Assembly: GCA_009760855.2 (NCBI GenBank)
Contig: WPIO01000005.1
Coordinates: forward strand, 13,072,001 to 13,136,000
Length of the DNA: 64,000 nucleotides
DNA from: Cristatella mucedo
Taxonomy: Eukaryota > Bryozoa > Phylactolaemata > Cristatellidae
Reading direction: 5' to 3'
Shown here: positions 35,442 to 46,130 of the stretch, piece by piece
Layout: every line of letters starts with the position of its first letter
How positions within the stretch are numbered: the first letter of the stretch is position 1
Position numbers and translations under genes: made by a program
Notes under the pieces: generated by a model
What the model saw: the letters and a program-made list of their open reading frames with translations, nothing else
Databases searched by the model: none
Told to the model about the DNA's origin: nothing

Positions 35442-35637
35442 CGATGCCGTCCGTAGAGCCTGTGACGACGGCCCACTGGCCTTGACTTTTAAAATCCACT
35501 TTGCTCGGCAAGAAGAATGCTCTGAATGCCCTCAGCACGGCATAGACAAACCGAGCGAGGTAGTATGCCAGCGCAACGGTTCCCACAGTAGCCACGGGTG
35601 ACTTCAACACAGCCGACAAAAGGCCGACTTCAGGCAT
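35442..35637 (-). CDS. HSD17B12: HSD17B12-like reductase, first coding exon
   Basis: The - strand frame starts at a methionine (MPEVGLLSAVLKSPVATVG), with a hydrophobic N-terminal segment (TVALAYYLARFVYAVLRAF), then KVDFKSQGQWAVVTGSTDGIG. The TGSTDGIG stretch is the NADP(H)-binding TGxxxGxG loop of short-chain dehydrogenases. With the N-terminal membrane anchor and the WAVVTGSTDGIG context, it points to very-long-chain 3-oxoacyl-CoA reductase / 17-beta-HSD type 12, an ER enzyme of fatty-acid elongation. The exon ends in GGCATCG|GTAGGC (phase 1), inside the glycine motif where this family is often split. I find no later exon on the - strand between here and position 1. The gene is either interrupted by very long introns or a fragment. 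An in-frame upstream extension to 35724 is probably 5' UTR. Confidence 0.65.
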
Positions 35638-36330
35638 GCTGGGCTGCGAGGCAAGGAGGTGGCGGAATTCAGGCCGATGATTATGGCTACGGAGCCGAGT
35701 AGAGATCGTAACGAGAGAGTGCACGACCCCTCAGCCTACGGCAGCGCCGCCGGCCGTCAATCTGTAGTCGCGGCTGGTTTTAGGCTGGGGGGTCCCTTCC
35801 CCCGACCTTGGCTAGCGAATCAGTGCGCAGCATTCCTGATGCGAAGCTCGAGCGAATCGGAGCACAACTTTCCTGAGCCGCAGATGACCAGACAGTTCCA
35901 GACTAATTGAAATCGCATAGAAATGGCAACAGTAGCAGCAGATTGATTAAACCTATTTATAAAAATATCGAATGCACCAAAAATAACAGAGGAACTAAAC
36001 CGTATATTTGGGGGCTCTAGGTATATTATGCCACGGGTGACGAGGGAAACAACGAAGCAAGCATTCCCAAAGCGGGAGGACACTCGGGCTAGAGCAATCT
36101 TGAAGGTGGGACAGCAATCCCACAAATACCAACTACGACGATTTGTGTAACGTCAGCGGCTGCAGTAACTGGGCTTCACTGACGCGACACATCTCAGCTC
36201 GCTGATGGTCGCAGCTAAAGGGAGGATGCTGCGAACAACCTGCCCAAACCGTATCACCTTTCAGGTCTCCACTCGCTTCAAATATCAAATAGACACCTTG
36301 AAGGCTGCCGAACCTGACAGGTGATGTTGA
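35638..36330. other. Possible HSD17B12-like upstream region; otherwise unassigned
   Basis: This holds the sequence upstream of the HSD17B12-like start on the - strand. No TATA box is obvious near 35700-35760. Further right there is only unassigned DNA. Confidence 0.3.
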
Positions 36331-36334
36331 CAGA

Positions 36335-36432
36335 GGCGGTGAAGATCAACCACCCACCAGCAGGATTCGAACCCAGAACGTCAGGGCTCAGCAGCAGTCC
36401 TGAGCCTGCCTTAAAGCATCTGCTTGCAGGAG
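36335..36432 (-). mobile_element. tRNA-derived SINE head
   Basis: On the - strand it contains CTGCTGAGCCCTGACG and a B box (TTCTGGGTTCGAATCCTGC). The A-box region is poor, so it is not a functional tRNA gene. Confidence 0.5.
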
Positions 36433-37085
36433 GTGCTTGCTTGGTACCACACATGTGTAAAAGCGATACGAAATTGTCTAAGCAAACTAAAATCTATGCT
36501 AAGGAAAAAGCTAGTTTCAAACACCTTCGCTCCAAGCCTGTGGTGAAATACTTTAAGCTGATATCGCATAGAATACTGGCTTCGTAACTGCTGCGGTCAG
36601 GACACGACTTGCTCTGTGTCTCGAGAGTTCTGAAACTGTTAGTCATTTTATGGCCATTTTTGGTCCATAATGCTTGAAATAATGAGCGCGGGACACCCAA
36701 AGCTTTTTGGAATAGCTTCGCCGACCGCCTCATTAATTAAAGATATAAAAGGCAATGGCAATTGCGTCCCAAAAACTAGAAAATGGAAGTGTGATAAAGA
36801 CCACGATGCTTGATTTCCAATACTGTCCGCTGGCATTTTGATGATTCGTAATGACTTACAGCAATTGAAAGTACATCAGCTTCTGTAAGATTATCTATTA
36901 GTTTGATTCGGTGGCTTGAATATTAACTGATCAGCGTAAACTCGAGTAAGAAGGATTTTAAGGCCACTGATTTGCAGAACCTTACTTAGTAACTGCATAA
37001 ATCCTAAACAGCTAATCACTCAAAGCGCACAGGAAAAAAACAAAAAAAGTTCATTAGAATACAGGAAAATCTTAGAGGAAAGGAT
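36433..37085. other. No gene recognised
   Basis: AT-rich unique DNA with short frames only. Confidence 0.35.
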
Positions 37086-37089
37086 AGAT

Positions 37090-37165
37090 ATATATTATTT
37101 GTATTGCACCCTAAGAGAACGTAACCTCAATCCGGGTGCTTTACATATGCTGCATGGCTCGATCC
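37090..37165 (-). mobile_element. SINE-A 3' fragment
   Basis: On the - strand it reads GGGATCGAGCCATGCAGCAT, GTAAAGCACCCGGATTGAGG and TTACGTTCTCTTAGGGTGCA. This is the B-box-to-tail part of SINE-A. Confidence 0.6.
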
Positions 37166-37435
37166 CATGACGTTGGAAGTTAAAGGTGAGCAGCTGATGT
37201 TTCGTTAGGTCAGGCTTACATGATGCAAAAATCAATCCGTGTAGTGACAGAAGCCACAACGAGTTCCAAACTTCCGATGACTACGAACCGAAGGTCCGAT
37301 CTCTTAACGAGTTTACTTTAGTGCCAAGGACTGTAAGACCTCGCACCTCCTGACACGTGCGAGAGCATCTGACTGTAGGTGCGAGGAGGCCGCAGAGGTA
37401 GTCTGGGACAAGTAGTGTGGCGACCTTTAAAATAT

Positions 37436-37572
37436 ATATTTAATTCATTTGTATAGCGCTCCAAGAGAACTTAATCTCTATCCAGGCGCTTCACATATGC
37501 CTCGGGACTCGAGCCCACGACCTCAGCCAGACCTCGGTCGGGGCGAGCACCTTAACCACTGGACCAAACCAG
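37436..37572 (-). mobile_element. SINE-A copy, well preserved
   Basis: On the - strand it reads TGGTTTGGTCCAGTGGTTAA (A box), GGTGCTCGCCCCGACCGAGG, GGTCGTGGGCTCGAGTCCCG (B box), TGTGAAGCGCCTGGATAGAG and TTAAGTTCTCTTGGAGCGCT, then an A/T tail. It shows clearly that the 3' end equals the L2-A tail. Confidence 0.85.
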
Positions 37573-37574
37573 CT

Positions 37575-38125
37575 CGGCACCTTTAGGCCAAAGAGGAGGA
37601 TCTTGAACTCAATTCGACGCTTAATATGGAGCCAGTGAAGCTACGACAGAAGTGATGTGCTGTGGCAGCTACGCCGTTGACGACAGAATAACTGAGAACG
37701 GATTTGAGTTTTGCACCAGATCCGGAGATTTTGTACACATGCTGACATTTTGAAATGCAGGCAACGAGTGAGCCTGCGAACTCGCTTTGCTGAGTTGCAG
37801 TAGAAACAGAATACTGCACGTATATTTACGCGTCTATTACCTCTTGGTGTGATATGTTTTTGTCCTCTTAGAATCTGAATAGCTGTTGAGCCGGGTGCAA
37901 ATGTTATCCCGATGGCTGACCTGTGAAGCGGCCAAGTAGAGTTTCCCATGAGCGAAAACATCCTCCCCAAGCAAGGCTCCAACGCGCTCGAGCGTCTGAC
38001 CTTTGATTCGCTGATTTTAATGGCGATAGCTTTGCGTACGGGAAATTGTCGCATTCGGCACTCGAATGGGAAGTCGTCCTTAAAAGCGAGCACTGTGTGC
38101 TGGATAAAAACAACGTCGCCATCGA
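37575..38125 (-). mobile_element. Divergent L2-like fragment and unassigned flank
   Basis: Bases 37575-37745 resemble the L2 C-terminal coding region on the - strand (HHFCRSFTGSILSVEF corresponds to [16 protein letters not shown]). The remaining sequence to 38125 has no recognised content. Confidence 0.45.
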
Positions 38126-38126
38126 A

Positions 38127-39425
38127 TTAATAATAGTAATGATACATTTGGTAAAGCGCCTTCAGAGAGCTAAATCTCTTTCTGGGCGATTTACATTTGC
38201 TGGAAAGGAAGCAGGATCGAATGTTAGTGGTAGCGTGCTCAATAAGCAACAAGAATAAAATGGCTAGGGGTGATATGCAAACGGTCAGCAACCAAGTATG
38301 GTTAGTTGCAGCATTTACAGTGCCAGCACGCATATGCACTTAAAGGTCGAATCACGGGGACTCACTAAATGCTGTCATAAATAGGTTCTTTTAGTCAAGT
38401 CAGAAGTTGTCGTGACGCAAGTCGGAAGTGAGTTCCTGGCTTTGGGAGCATATGAACTATAGGCACGGCCGCCAAATGATTTGAGGTTTCTACGAGATAT
38501 ATGTCAACAACTAGATTCCAAAAAGCGGTGGGAACGGTGCTCAGATTGGTTTGGGAGTAGATCTGATAGGTAAGCTGGAGCAAAAGAAGGAAGAGACGTA
38601 AAATTGTGTGGCAGGACTTTGAAGTTGATGCGTTGCTTGACTGGGAGTCAGTGTATGTCGGCAATAAGTGGTGTGATGTGGCAACTGCTACGCTCACGAA
38701 AAACAAGATTAACTGTAGAGTTGTGCACCAGCTGTAAGCGTCTGAGTGCACATGCCGGTAGACCAGCAAGTAGTGAGTAACAGAAGTCAAGACGAGATGT
38801 CACAAATGCATGGACCAACTTAGATATGGTATCCCTGTCTACACAAGCTCGAATTCCAGCAATCTTTTTCAGCTGAAATTAGGCAGATTTGATTGTGGAG
38901 CTGATGTTGTCGTCTAATGAGAGGTCACTTTGGAACATGGCACCTACATTTCGTGGAGGCTCACCAAGAGATATGCTGGCAGAGCTCATTTTTAGTGTTA
39001 GGTTTTCCAATTTTTAATTACACTTGGTTTTTCCATTATTAGTAAGTTGGTTTATCCTCATCCAATTTAAGAAATTTTGCTGCCATCTATGTGCGGATGT
39101 CATCAATACATGCGGCAAGGGAGTTGAGAGACTTCGACGTGCTGGAGCGTTGGGAGGGGTCAAAGCAAATGTAAAACTGAGCGTCATCCGCATAGAAGTG
39201 GAAGCCCAGATTTTGCTTGGCAATCAAATCAGCAAGAGGGAGAGTATAAACCGTGCAAAGAACCGGACCTAGCACGGAGCCCTGAGGTACGCCATGTTTC
39301 AGAGGTACATCGGATGATCTTTGTCCATTCACGTCAATACTCTGGAGTCTCCCACTGAGATAGGACCTGAGCCACTGCAGAGCAGTGCCAGTGATGCCCA
39401 GGTGAGATGAGAGGCGCTCTAGCCG
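38127..39425 (-). mobile_element. L2-A LINE copy, 3' half, decayed
   Basis: On the - strand the RT starts abruptly at about 39425 ([20 protein letters not shown]). It continues through [35 protein letters not shown], the C-terminal domain in broken frames and the 3' untranslated region, ending in AATAATAG at 38127. Several frameshifts lie in 38.3-39.0 kb. The head, upstream of 39425, was lost by 5' truncation. Confidence 0.82.
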
Positions 39426-39599
39426 AGCTGGATAGGGGCAGCAGAGACACAGAGAATGACACAGAAACAGACAATAGCAGATGGAAATTGACTTGAGACA
39501 AAAAGACAGTAAGAAAGACAAAAAGAGATAGACAGGGAGGGAGCAATCATCGACGTGTACCAACCGACGGCAGACACACCACTGGTGCTAGCAGCGTAC

Positions 39600-39752
39600 C
39601 TCGGCTATGGTTGATGTCACAGCACCAGTGGTGGTAGCACCAGAGAGAGCGGCGATGCGCTGCTCGTTGTGGCTGCACAGTGTCTTCATTTCAGCTGCGT
39701 GCTTCTCTTTCAGCTCGCTCACTGTACGACCCAGCCGTTGTAGCTGCGACTG
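39600..39752 (-). CDS. Coiled-coil exon of an unidentified gene
   Basis: A 153-bp segment on the - strand is open for exactly 51 codons and is bounded by TTTCAG| at 39753-39755 and GCCGAG|GTACGC at 39598-39600, phase 0 at both ends. It encodes QSQLQRLGRTVSELKEKHAA, EMKTLCSHNEQRIAAL and a Thr/Ala-rich end (TTTGAVTSTIAE). The first ~38 residues have heptad-like spacing of L, V, L, M, L, I with charged residues between, typical of a coiled coil. No stop is present and codon use is GC-balanced, unlike the surrounding LINE relics. I do not recognise the protein. No neighbouring exon was found within a few kilobases. Confidence 0.5.
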
Positions 39753-40205
39753 CTGAAATCACGAGTGAACAAGTGATGTATTGAGCAACGTCTTTTCACT
39801 TCGGCACGTGCAATGGCGACAGTGCCAGACTCGGGTAGGGATAAGCACAAGGCAAAGAACGCTGGTCACAATGCCATTCTATACTATAAGAGCCTAGTTT
39901 TGTCATCTAGCATACCCCAAGATGTTGTAGGTAATACGCCCAAAGTGAGTAGTCAAAACCGAGCACATGCGAAGTGCTTCGAAGAAATTGGTTCTTGCTG
40001 TTGCACCACCAAATGAGCGGTTAGGTGTTATGGTACAGGCAGAATGCTGCACACAATTCCATTAGAGTATACGGCAAATGGAGAGACTCTAATATTACTA
40101 ACAGAGCCTCGTACTAATCGTGAAATCGGCAGTTGAGCAGGGAGTCCGACATGAGAAGCAGATGAAAAGTGGCTTGTAAAAAATTTAACTGGCTCCTTAG
40201 TTAGT
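39753..40205. other. No gene recognised
   Basis: Unassigned DNA. If the coiled-coil exon is real, this is its upstream intron on the - strand. Confidence 0.3.
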
Positions 40206-40207
40206 GC

Positions 40208-40345
40208 CGAGCTGGTTTGGCCCAGCGGTTAAGGTGCTCGCCCCGACCAAGATTTGTTTGAGGTCGTGGGCTCGAACCCTGAGGCATATGTGAAGCGCCT
40301 GAATAGAGATTAAGTTCTCTTGGGGCGCTGTACAAATGAATTATG
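40208..40345 (+). mobile_element. SINE-A copy, near complete
   Basis: It reads GAGCTGGTTTGGCCCAGCGG (A box), TTAAGGTGCTCGCCCCGACC, GGTCGTGGGCTCGAACCCTG (B box), GTGAAGCGCCTGAATAGAGA and TTAAGTTCTCTTGGGGCGCT, then an A/T end. This is the clearest sense-strand copy. Confidence 0.88.
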
Positions 40346-40349
40346 TCTT

Positions 40350-40540
40350 ATGTCTTAGAAGAACTTGGTGATCTATAGCATCAAAAGCTTGCGAAAGATC
40401 GAGCAAAACAAGCAGCGATACTTTACCTATGTTTTCATTCCTAAGCAGGTCGTTGCACACCCGAAGCAATACTGACTCTGTGGAGTGGTAAGTTTTAAAA
40501 CCGGACTGGAACTTACTGGCAAGGTTTTAAGTTAAAAAGC
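40350..40540 (-). mobile_element. L2-A reverse transcriptase fragment
   Basis: The - strand translation covers [40 protein letters not shown] and the AFDAIDHQVL region. Both LINE ends are missing. It directly follows the SINE-A tail. Confidence 0.7.
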
Positions 40541-43025
40541 ATAAATTGGCCGCCAATGACGGAGGCTCCCAAAACACTCACGTATTAACCTTGAACTCGG
40601 GCTTCAACGGGAGCAAAATATGAGCTTGCATAAGCCCCCCCCCCCAGCTGTTAGAACTCAACGGGGTAGACCAAGGTCACGGGCTTTCCGAAAACGTGCT
40701 TCACCTTAAGATCGTTGATGAGCTCGTCGAGTTAATATATAAACACTGGCCATCATGTCTGGGCAATCTTTCGGTTGCTGGTTCGGAAGAAGGTTCTCTT
40801 TCCCTTCCGAGAGGTTTTCGTTGCGCGTGAGATAATGAAAAGATCCGGCTGTCTATGGACTCGAATGACTGCCCATGGACTCGAATGACTGCCATGGCGT
40901 CTTGATATCATGCGTGGATATCCTTCGGAGAACCTTCCTTCGGAGAACCAAACGTGCGAGCCAGGCAAAACTACCCGCCTACAGCGGCGCGCCTGGGATG
41001 CCATCTCTTGCATTGACGTGATCGTGCAAGTTCTGATAAAGATCAGCTCACAACTTCTCCTGGTCAAGTCAAAGATAGTTGAGATTGTCTGTCCCTCGCT
41101 CGTGAAAAGCAGCAATACGCTTGAAACAGGCGCTCCAAGCAAAATAGCTTGTGCAAATTCGACGTGCGTTGATGGATATGGTAAGCCTCGCTAAAGCCTC
41201 GGCGTTCTCCTTTGCCTTCGCGTAAGTTTAGCGCGAATGCGATTGTCTACTCAGCCCCAAACCATCAACTAAAACGTGTGTACATCCTTTGTTCAGCTCA
41301 TTCTCCTGGATGTGTATCAGCTCAAAATCAACTCCAAACGCTTGTATGACCGCGTCATTAACTCCGAAGGCATCGTTTTGGTGCTCTTCACTGTCGTCTT
41401 CCAAATATGCAGAGTCCCTCGTATTTTTATGCGCTGGGCTATTGCTTTGCAATTGAAAAGCATGAGGTCCATGATATTTTAACTGTCCAGCAACACCTCT
41501 ATCACCTGCCCCAACAGTAGCACTAAAGCAACATTGTCCACGAAAGAAAAGGCGTATATAACTTCGTTTGCGTCTGTCATAGCTCTGCACGGCCCTTAAT
41601 TTTTCGAAGCATTATATACGCACTCCCCAAGTCTGCACTCCACAAAGCTCGTCTCAAAAAAAGACGCGAAAGACAACGCTGTGCCATCTTGCCGCGTGAC
41701 GGAAGAACGAACTTTCTTTCTTTCATTAATAGGGAATTAATAGCTAAAACGCGATGAAAGAGTATTTAAAAAGGAAGTCCCATAATTGAAACATGTCTGC
41801 ACTGGGTCTCTGGCTCTCGCTCCGGATGTGGTGATCCCGGAAGACAACGCAGCGCCATATTACCACGTGAAAGAGTCCGTCTTTCCGGAAGTTTGGTCGC
41901 CATCTGGCCGCGTGATGCACGGACTTTCTCCATTTAATAAATAGTGGTAATTGCAGTAATATGCACGAGATGTCACTCATGAGTGAACTATTTTAATTGG
42001 AAAAAATATTTAGGGTAGGCCCTAATTTTGTCAGTGTTCGTCAAATAAAAGTAGGCCGACTCGACGGTGGAGACAACGTGCTCACTCAACGGCAGTTCTT
42101 TTTAAATAACGAGCCAGATTACGGGCAGCTTTCGTGGGAAGGATTTCGCCTATGTTGACTCGCGGGCTCATGATTAAGTACAGGGCCGCTTTGCGCATTC
42201 ACAACACATGCCCATAAGTGAATCCAAGCCAAGTTTCTCCCTAAAGGAGCCATGGAGAAAATTGCAACTCGCGAAAAGAATGCTCGCTGTGAATCTTTGG
42301 CCATCTACACGGCAGATGGAGATTTGCAAGTGTACGCATGCATTTAGCTCAACCTGTAACGGTCAAAAACGGCATAGACAGTCGATTTGAAGGAACCTCG
42401 TAAATGCTCTACAGCATCCATAGAAAGAATCAACACAGTCACTCTAAGAAGCGGTATCTTGCCATCCGCTTAGAGATAAAGTCTCTCTATTTCCTTCTTC
42501 TCAATTTCATACTTGGTAATACTTTTGAAACGACGGAGCCTCAAACGCGGCTCTAATACCGATCCATTTTTTTTATGTCACAGAAAGTGGTGTGCGTGCA
42601 ATATCTTACACGTTCTGAAGCAATTATAGTGCACGTAGTCATCTTAGCTACTGTTTTGAGATATTTTACAATTTCACTCTCTATTTACCTAAGTTCTATT
42701 TACCCTTTTCAAGGTGCGAAATAGTGCAGTAGCAGGCTCGTCAGAAACTCGGTAAGCATTAATTTATTATTAGTCGACCGTCAGCAGCTTAATGTCTATC
42801 ACGTTGCGGCAAGAAAACGCTTGAAAGCTAATATAACCTTAATTGCAGCAGGTGAAGACGTACCTGGTGAGGTCCATATACCGATACGTACACACAGAAT
42901 AGCTGCACCGATGCGCATCCATTGCTTGCTCGGCCTAAGCACGGAGCACTTTGATTGGTTGACCTGGTATGCTCTTTGTTAATGCTGTCTTGAACTTCCA
43001 GCTAATCAGCTGTTATACCGTGCGG
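40541..43025. other. No gene recognised
   Basis: Unassigned DNA. Small direct duplications occur at 40862-40893 (CATGGACTCGAATGACTGCC, twice) and 40920-40950 (CCTTCGGAGAACCTT). A - strand frame of 120 codons at 41228-41590 is intact but shows no domain I know. A short segment (GACAACGC.G.GCCAT.TT) is repeated at 41670 and 41840. Confidence 0.35.
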
Positions 43026-43559
43026 GGGTTCGACGAATTACCGCAATCCACTCGAATTAGGCTAACTTCAACCAGAAACAAGCACTTCCGAGCTTAAGTG
43101 TTGCGCTTATATGTTAGTACACGTTCGAATTTATCTGTCCACCAAATTGCATGTCGCTGTTCGAACGCGCACTTATGCAAATGAGCTTCGACGCCGGACG
43201 CCTGTACCGAAATCCACCTCAATCCATTCTAATTTCCGTCAAATCCACCGTAAATCAGCTGCGCACAGCTTCAAAAAGCTTGGAATATCAAACTATGCTA
43301 CGCGTACAATGTACCCAGAAAATGTCGCACAATTCCGCTCATACGTTCTCACGAGGTCCACTGAAATAACATTGCAGTGGCCCAGGCCAATGCCGCAATC
43401 CACCGCAATCCACTGCATTCCACGGCGAAACAAAAGAAATAATGTTCGACAAGCTCTTTTTTAGATTTTAAATGGCAACACATTCTGCGACAATTGCATT
43501 GAAAAAATTTCACTTGCATTGGCACGGCCATTCTCGTGCAATGAGCTGAAACAGAATGC

Positions 43560-45210
43560 GGTCGGAGCCGGGCCCTTGCCGTCGATGGCCGTGCATTGCC
43601 CTCAATTGTGCGTTCTTCATTGCTTACAAGGACGTGGTTGCACTTTTAATGCAGTATAGTGCAATACGCAAGAAAAGTTGGAGCTTCTCTGAGCATCTGT
43701 TGGTCTATTTGTAAAGGACCGTTATGGATTTGCGTATGTCTCCGGGCCATTGCCGTCTATTGCCGTGCATTGCCGTCGATTGAACGCGAACAATGGGTGA
43801 AAATTATGCGTGCGCACAGGTACATGCTACGTGGAATGAGAGTTGCAGGTTTTTTCGGCAAATCTTGTCAATTTTCCACGGATTGCCCTTTCAGCTTCTA
43901 CCATTGCTGTGGATTGTCGCGAATTGCTGACAGTTAACGAGAAAAGCATCTTAAAACCACCACGGTTTTACTTTGCACGCAGGGGGATGTTATATGTAAT
44001 GACAATCGGGGATTCGAGCTGCCAATTTCGTCAATTTGCCGTGAATTAGAGTATAGGCCTCGGGCCATTGCTGCCGATTGTCATTAGTTGCTCGCGGTCG
44101 TACGTGCACGATTGGTTGAAAGATGTGATTGCACGTTAAAAACAGTGCGTTGCGACAGGTAAGTTATATTTGATCTTGGCCCAGTCACTTTCCAGTGATT
44201 TGCGATGGATCATAATGGATTGCCGTATTTGCCCGGGCCATTGCCGTCGATTGCGATGCATTGCCCAAGATTAAACAGTCAAAGATGTTTGAAAAGGTTA
44301 AAAGTATATGCGAGCGCAGTGAGTTGTTATGTGGAATGAGAATCGGAGCTTGGTGCAGCCGATTTCTCGTCGATTTCCCTCGAATTGCGGCATTGGTGCC
44401 TGCCATTGCTTTCGATTGCTGTGCTGTTGACAATTAAAGTGCAAAATAGCTTGAAAGTTCTACGATTTTACTTTTAGCACAAAGAAATGTGAAATGAGAT
44501 GACAATTGGCACTTTGTGCAACCAATTTGTGGTCGACTTGCCATGGATCGTAGTGGATTGCTGCTGCGAGCCGAGACGTTGCCGTAGATTGCCATGCATT
44601 GCCCGAGATTTTACCAGCGCAATTGCTTAAAATGATGTGATTGACTTTAAACAGTGTGCTTTGCAGTGTGCATTCAAAATTGGGGCAATGCGAAACCGAT
44701 TTCAGGGTATTTTCCATCGGATTGCTGTAGATTGAGTGAGGTATTGGCCCAGGTCATTGCAGTCAATTGCAGTGCTTTGCTAAGGAATGGTAGAGGCGAT
44801 TGTAGGGAGATTGTGCGATTACATAATAACAGAAAATTAGAGCAACATGCAATCACTATTAGAGATTAAAGTGTACGTATTCTGGTCGTTTTGCGGCTGG
44901 TTGCCGCTGATTGACTACCGTCCCGGGCAGTTGTAGTCGATTGCAGTGCATTGCAGCAGAACGGTCGAGGTAATTACAGTGAAGTTATGCGAGTATATAA
45001 TAACCAAAGAGTAGTGCAGCGTGCAATCATAGTTAGAGCTTCTAGTGTACGCGTTCTGGTGGCTGTGTATCGGATTGCAGTGAAATTCGGCGGATTGAGG
45101 TGGATTGCGGTATGGGATCGGGCCATTGCAGTCGATTGCAATTCATTGCATGAGAATGCGTGTGCACAACGGAGCCGAATTTTTTGGGTGCAATTTGAAC
45201 TGAGTAATGT
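43560..45210 (+). repeat. ~170-bp satellite array
   Basis: The marker GGCCATTGCCGTCGATTGC.GTGCATTGCC or a close variant recurs at about 43571, 43742, 43903, 44060, 44236, 44400, 44570, 44745, 44925 and 45122. Spacings are 157-197 bp. Within the marker a 10-bp sub-repeat is visible (CATTGCCGTC, GATTGCCGTG). The units are strongly diverged, so the array is old or has been under little homogenisation. Confidence 0.75.
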
Positions 45211-45213
45211 AAT

Positions 45214-45510
45214 GTAATGTATCTCCGTCAGTAACTCCACAAAGTCATAAAGACCATGTGGGTGTTACGCAGGAGAGTTTTGTATAGCGCACTCACAGCC
45301 TAAGCGGCTTTCGGTACGCATTCGGTAGCCAATAGACTTCGTCTCACGCAACAAAGAGAAAGTGGGAAGCATAGCAGAGTTAGGAGAGCAGTTGAGGTAG
45401 TGAGTAGCATAGAAGTAGCAGTTCAGGACCGCTGAAAAAGATGTGCCATAGTCGGCAGTTGGAGAGTAGATGTCGTTGCGTAAGAATTGTGGAAGCGAGT
45501 TCCTATTCCC
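45214..45510 (-). mobile_element. L2-B LINE 3' fragment
   Basis: On the - strand it encodes NSLPQFLRNDIYSPTADYG and TSFSAVLNCYFYATHYLNC, then the L2-B 3' untranslated region ending in GACGGAGATACATTACATTA. It is inserted in the satellite array; satellite sequence resumes at about 45511. Confidence 0.78.
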
Positions 45511-46130
45511 ATGAGCAATGTCAATTAGAGCGTCGAGATCGCGATTAGAGGATGATTTGCAGTGGAATACAGTGGATTTCGGTAGTTTTCCTGTCATTTC
45601 AGACGATTGCCGCCCATGCCACAGTGCGAGGATGCACAATTTTTTTAGTTTACGTAGTTGTGCACACAGCAATGGGGAACTTTAATATGCAATCAAAACT
45701 GGAGCTTAGCGCAATCTATTTCGATTTTGTGTGCCGTAGATTCGGTGGATGGAAGTGGATTGGGGCATTGGCCCGGGCTACTGCAGTCGACTGCAGCTCA
45801 TTGCACGAGAATGGTCGTGCCAATGCAAGTGAAATTCTTTCAGTGCAATTGTCGTAGAGTGTGTTGTCATATGCAATCAAAAAAGGAGCTTGTCTAACAG
45901 GATTTCTTTCCTGTCGCGGTGGATTGCGGCATTGGCCTGAGCCACTGCAATGTTATTTCAGTGAACCTCGTGAGAACGCATGAGCGGAATCGCGCGAGAT
46001 TTTCTGGGTACATTGTACGCGTAGCATAGTTTGATACATCAAACTTTTTGAAGCTGTGCGCAGCCGACTTGCGGCGGATTTGACGGGAACTAGAATGGAT
46101 TGCGGTGGATTGGGGTAATTCGTCTAACCC

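Larger units (their letters stand above)
43026..46130. mobile_element. 3.1-kb foldback-like element with satellite core
   Basis: The outer ends match as an inverted repeat: GGGTT.GACGAATTACC at 43026 and its reverse complement ending at 46130. Long inner arms, 43207-43553 and 45769-46104, are clearly reverse complements, sharing CTGCGCACAGCTTCAAAAAG, ACTATGCTACGCGTACAATG and CACTTGCATTGGCACG. Between the arms about ten units of a degenerate 157-197-bp satellite run on the + strand. No transposase frame is visible. Long inverted arms with internal tandem repeats are known in foldback elements such as FB and Galileo. I infer a similar non-autonomous DNA transposon but cannot assign a superfamily. 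An L2-B fragment is inserted at 45214-45510. Confidence 0.6.

Noticed and set aside
36193-36319. Possible small exon between CTCAG and CAG|GTGATG on the + strand
   Set aside because: The open stretch is only ~42 codons, has no recognisable similarity, and such site pairs arise often by chance.
41228-41590. 120-codon - strand ORF as a gene
   Set aside because: No recognised domain, no clear splice context and no repeat copy; kept only as unassigned.
43560-45210. CRISPR-like array or conserved non-coding RNA cluster in the ATTGCC repeats
   Set aside because: The units are diverged, long and tandem without unique spacers, and the host is an animal; it fits a satellite.
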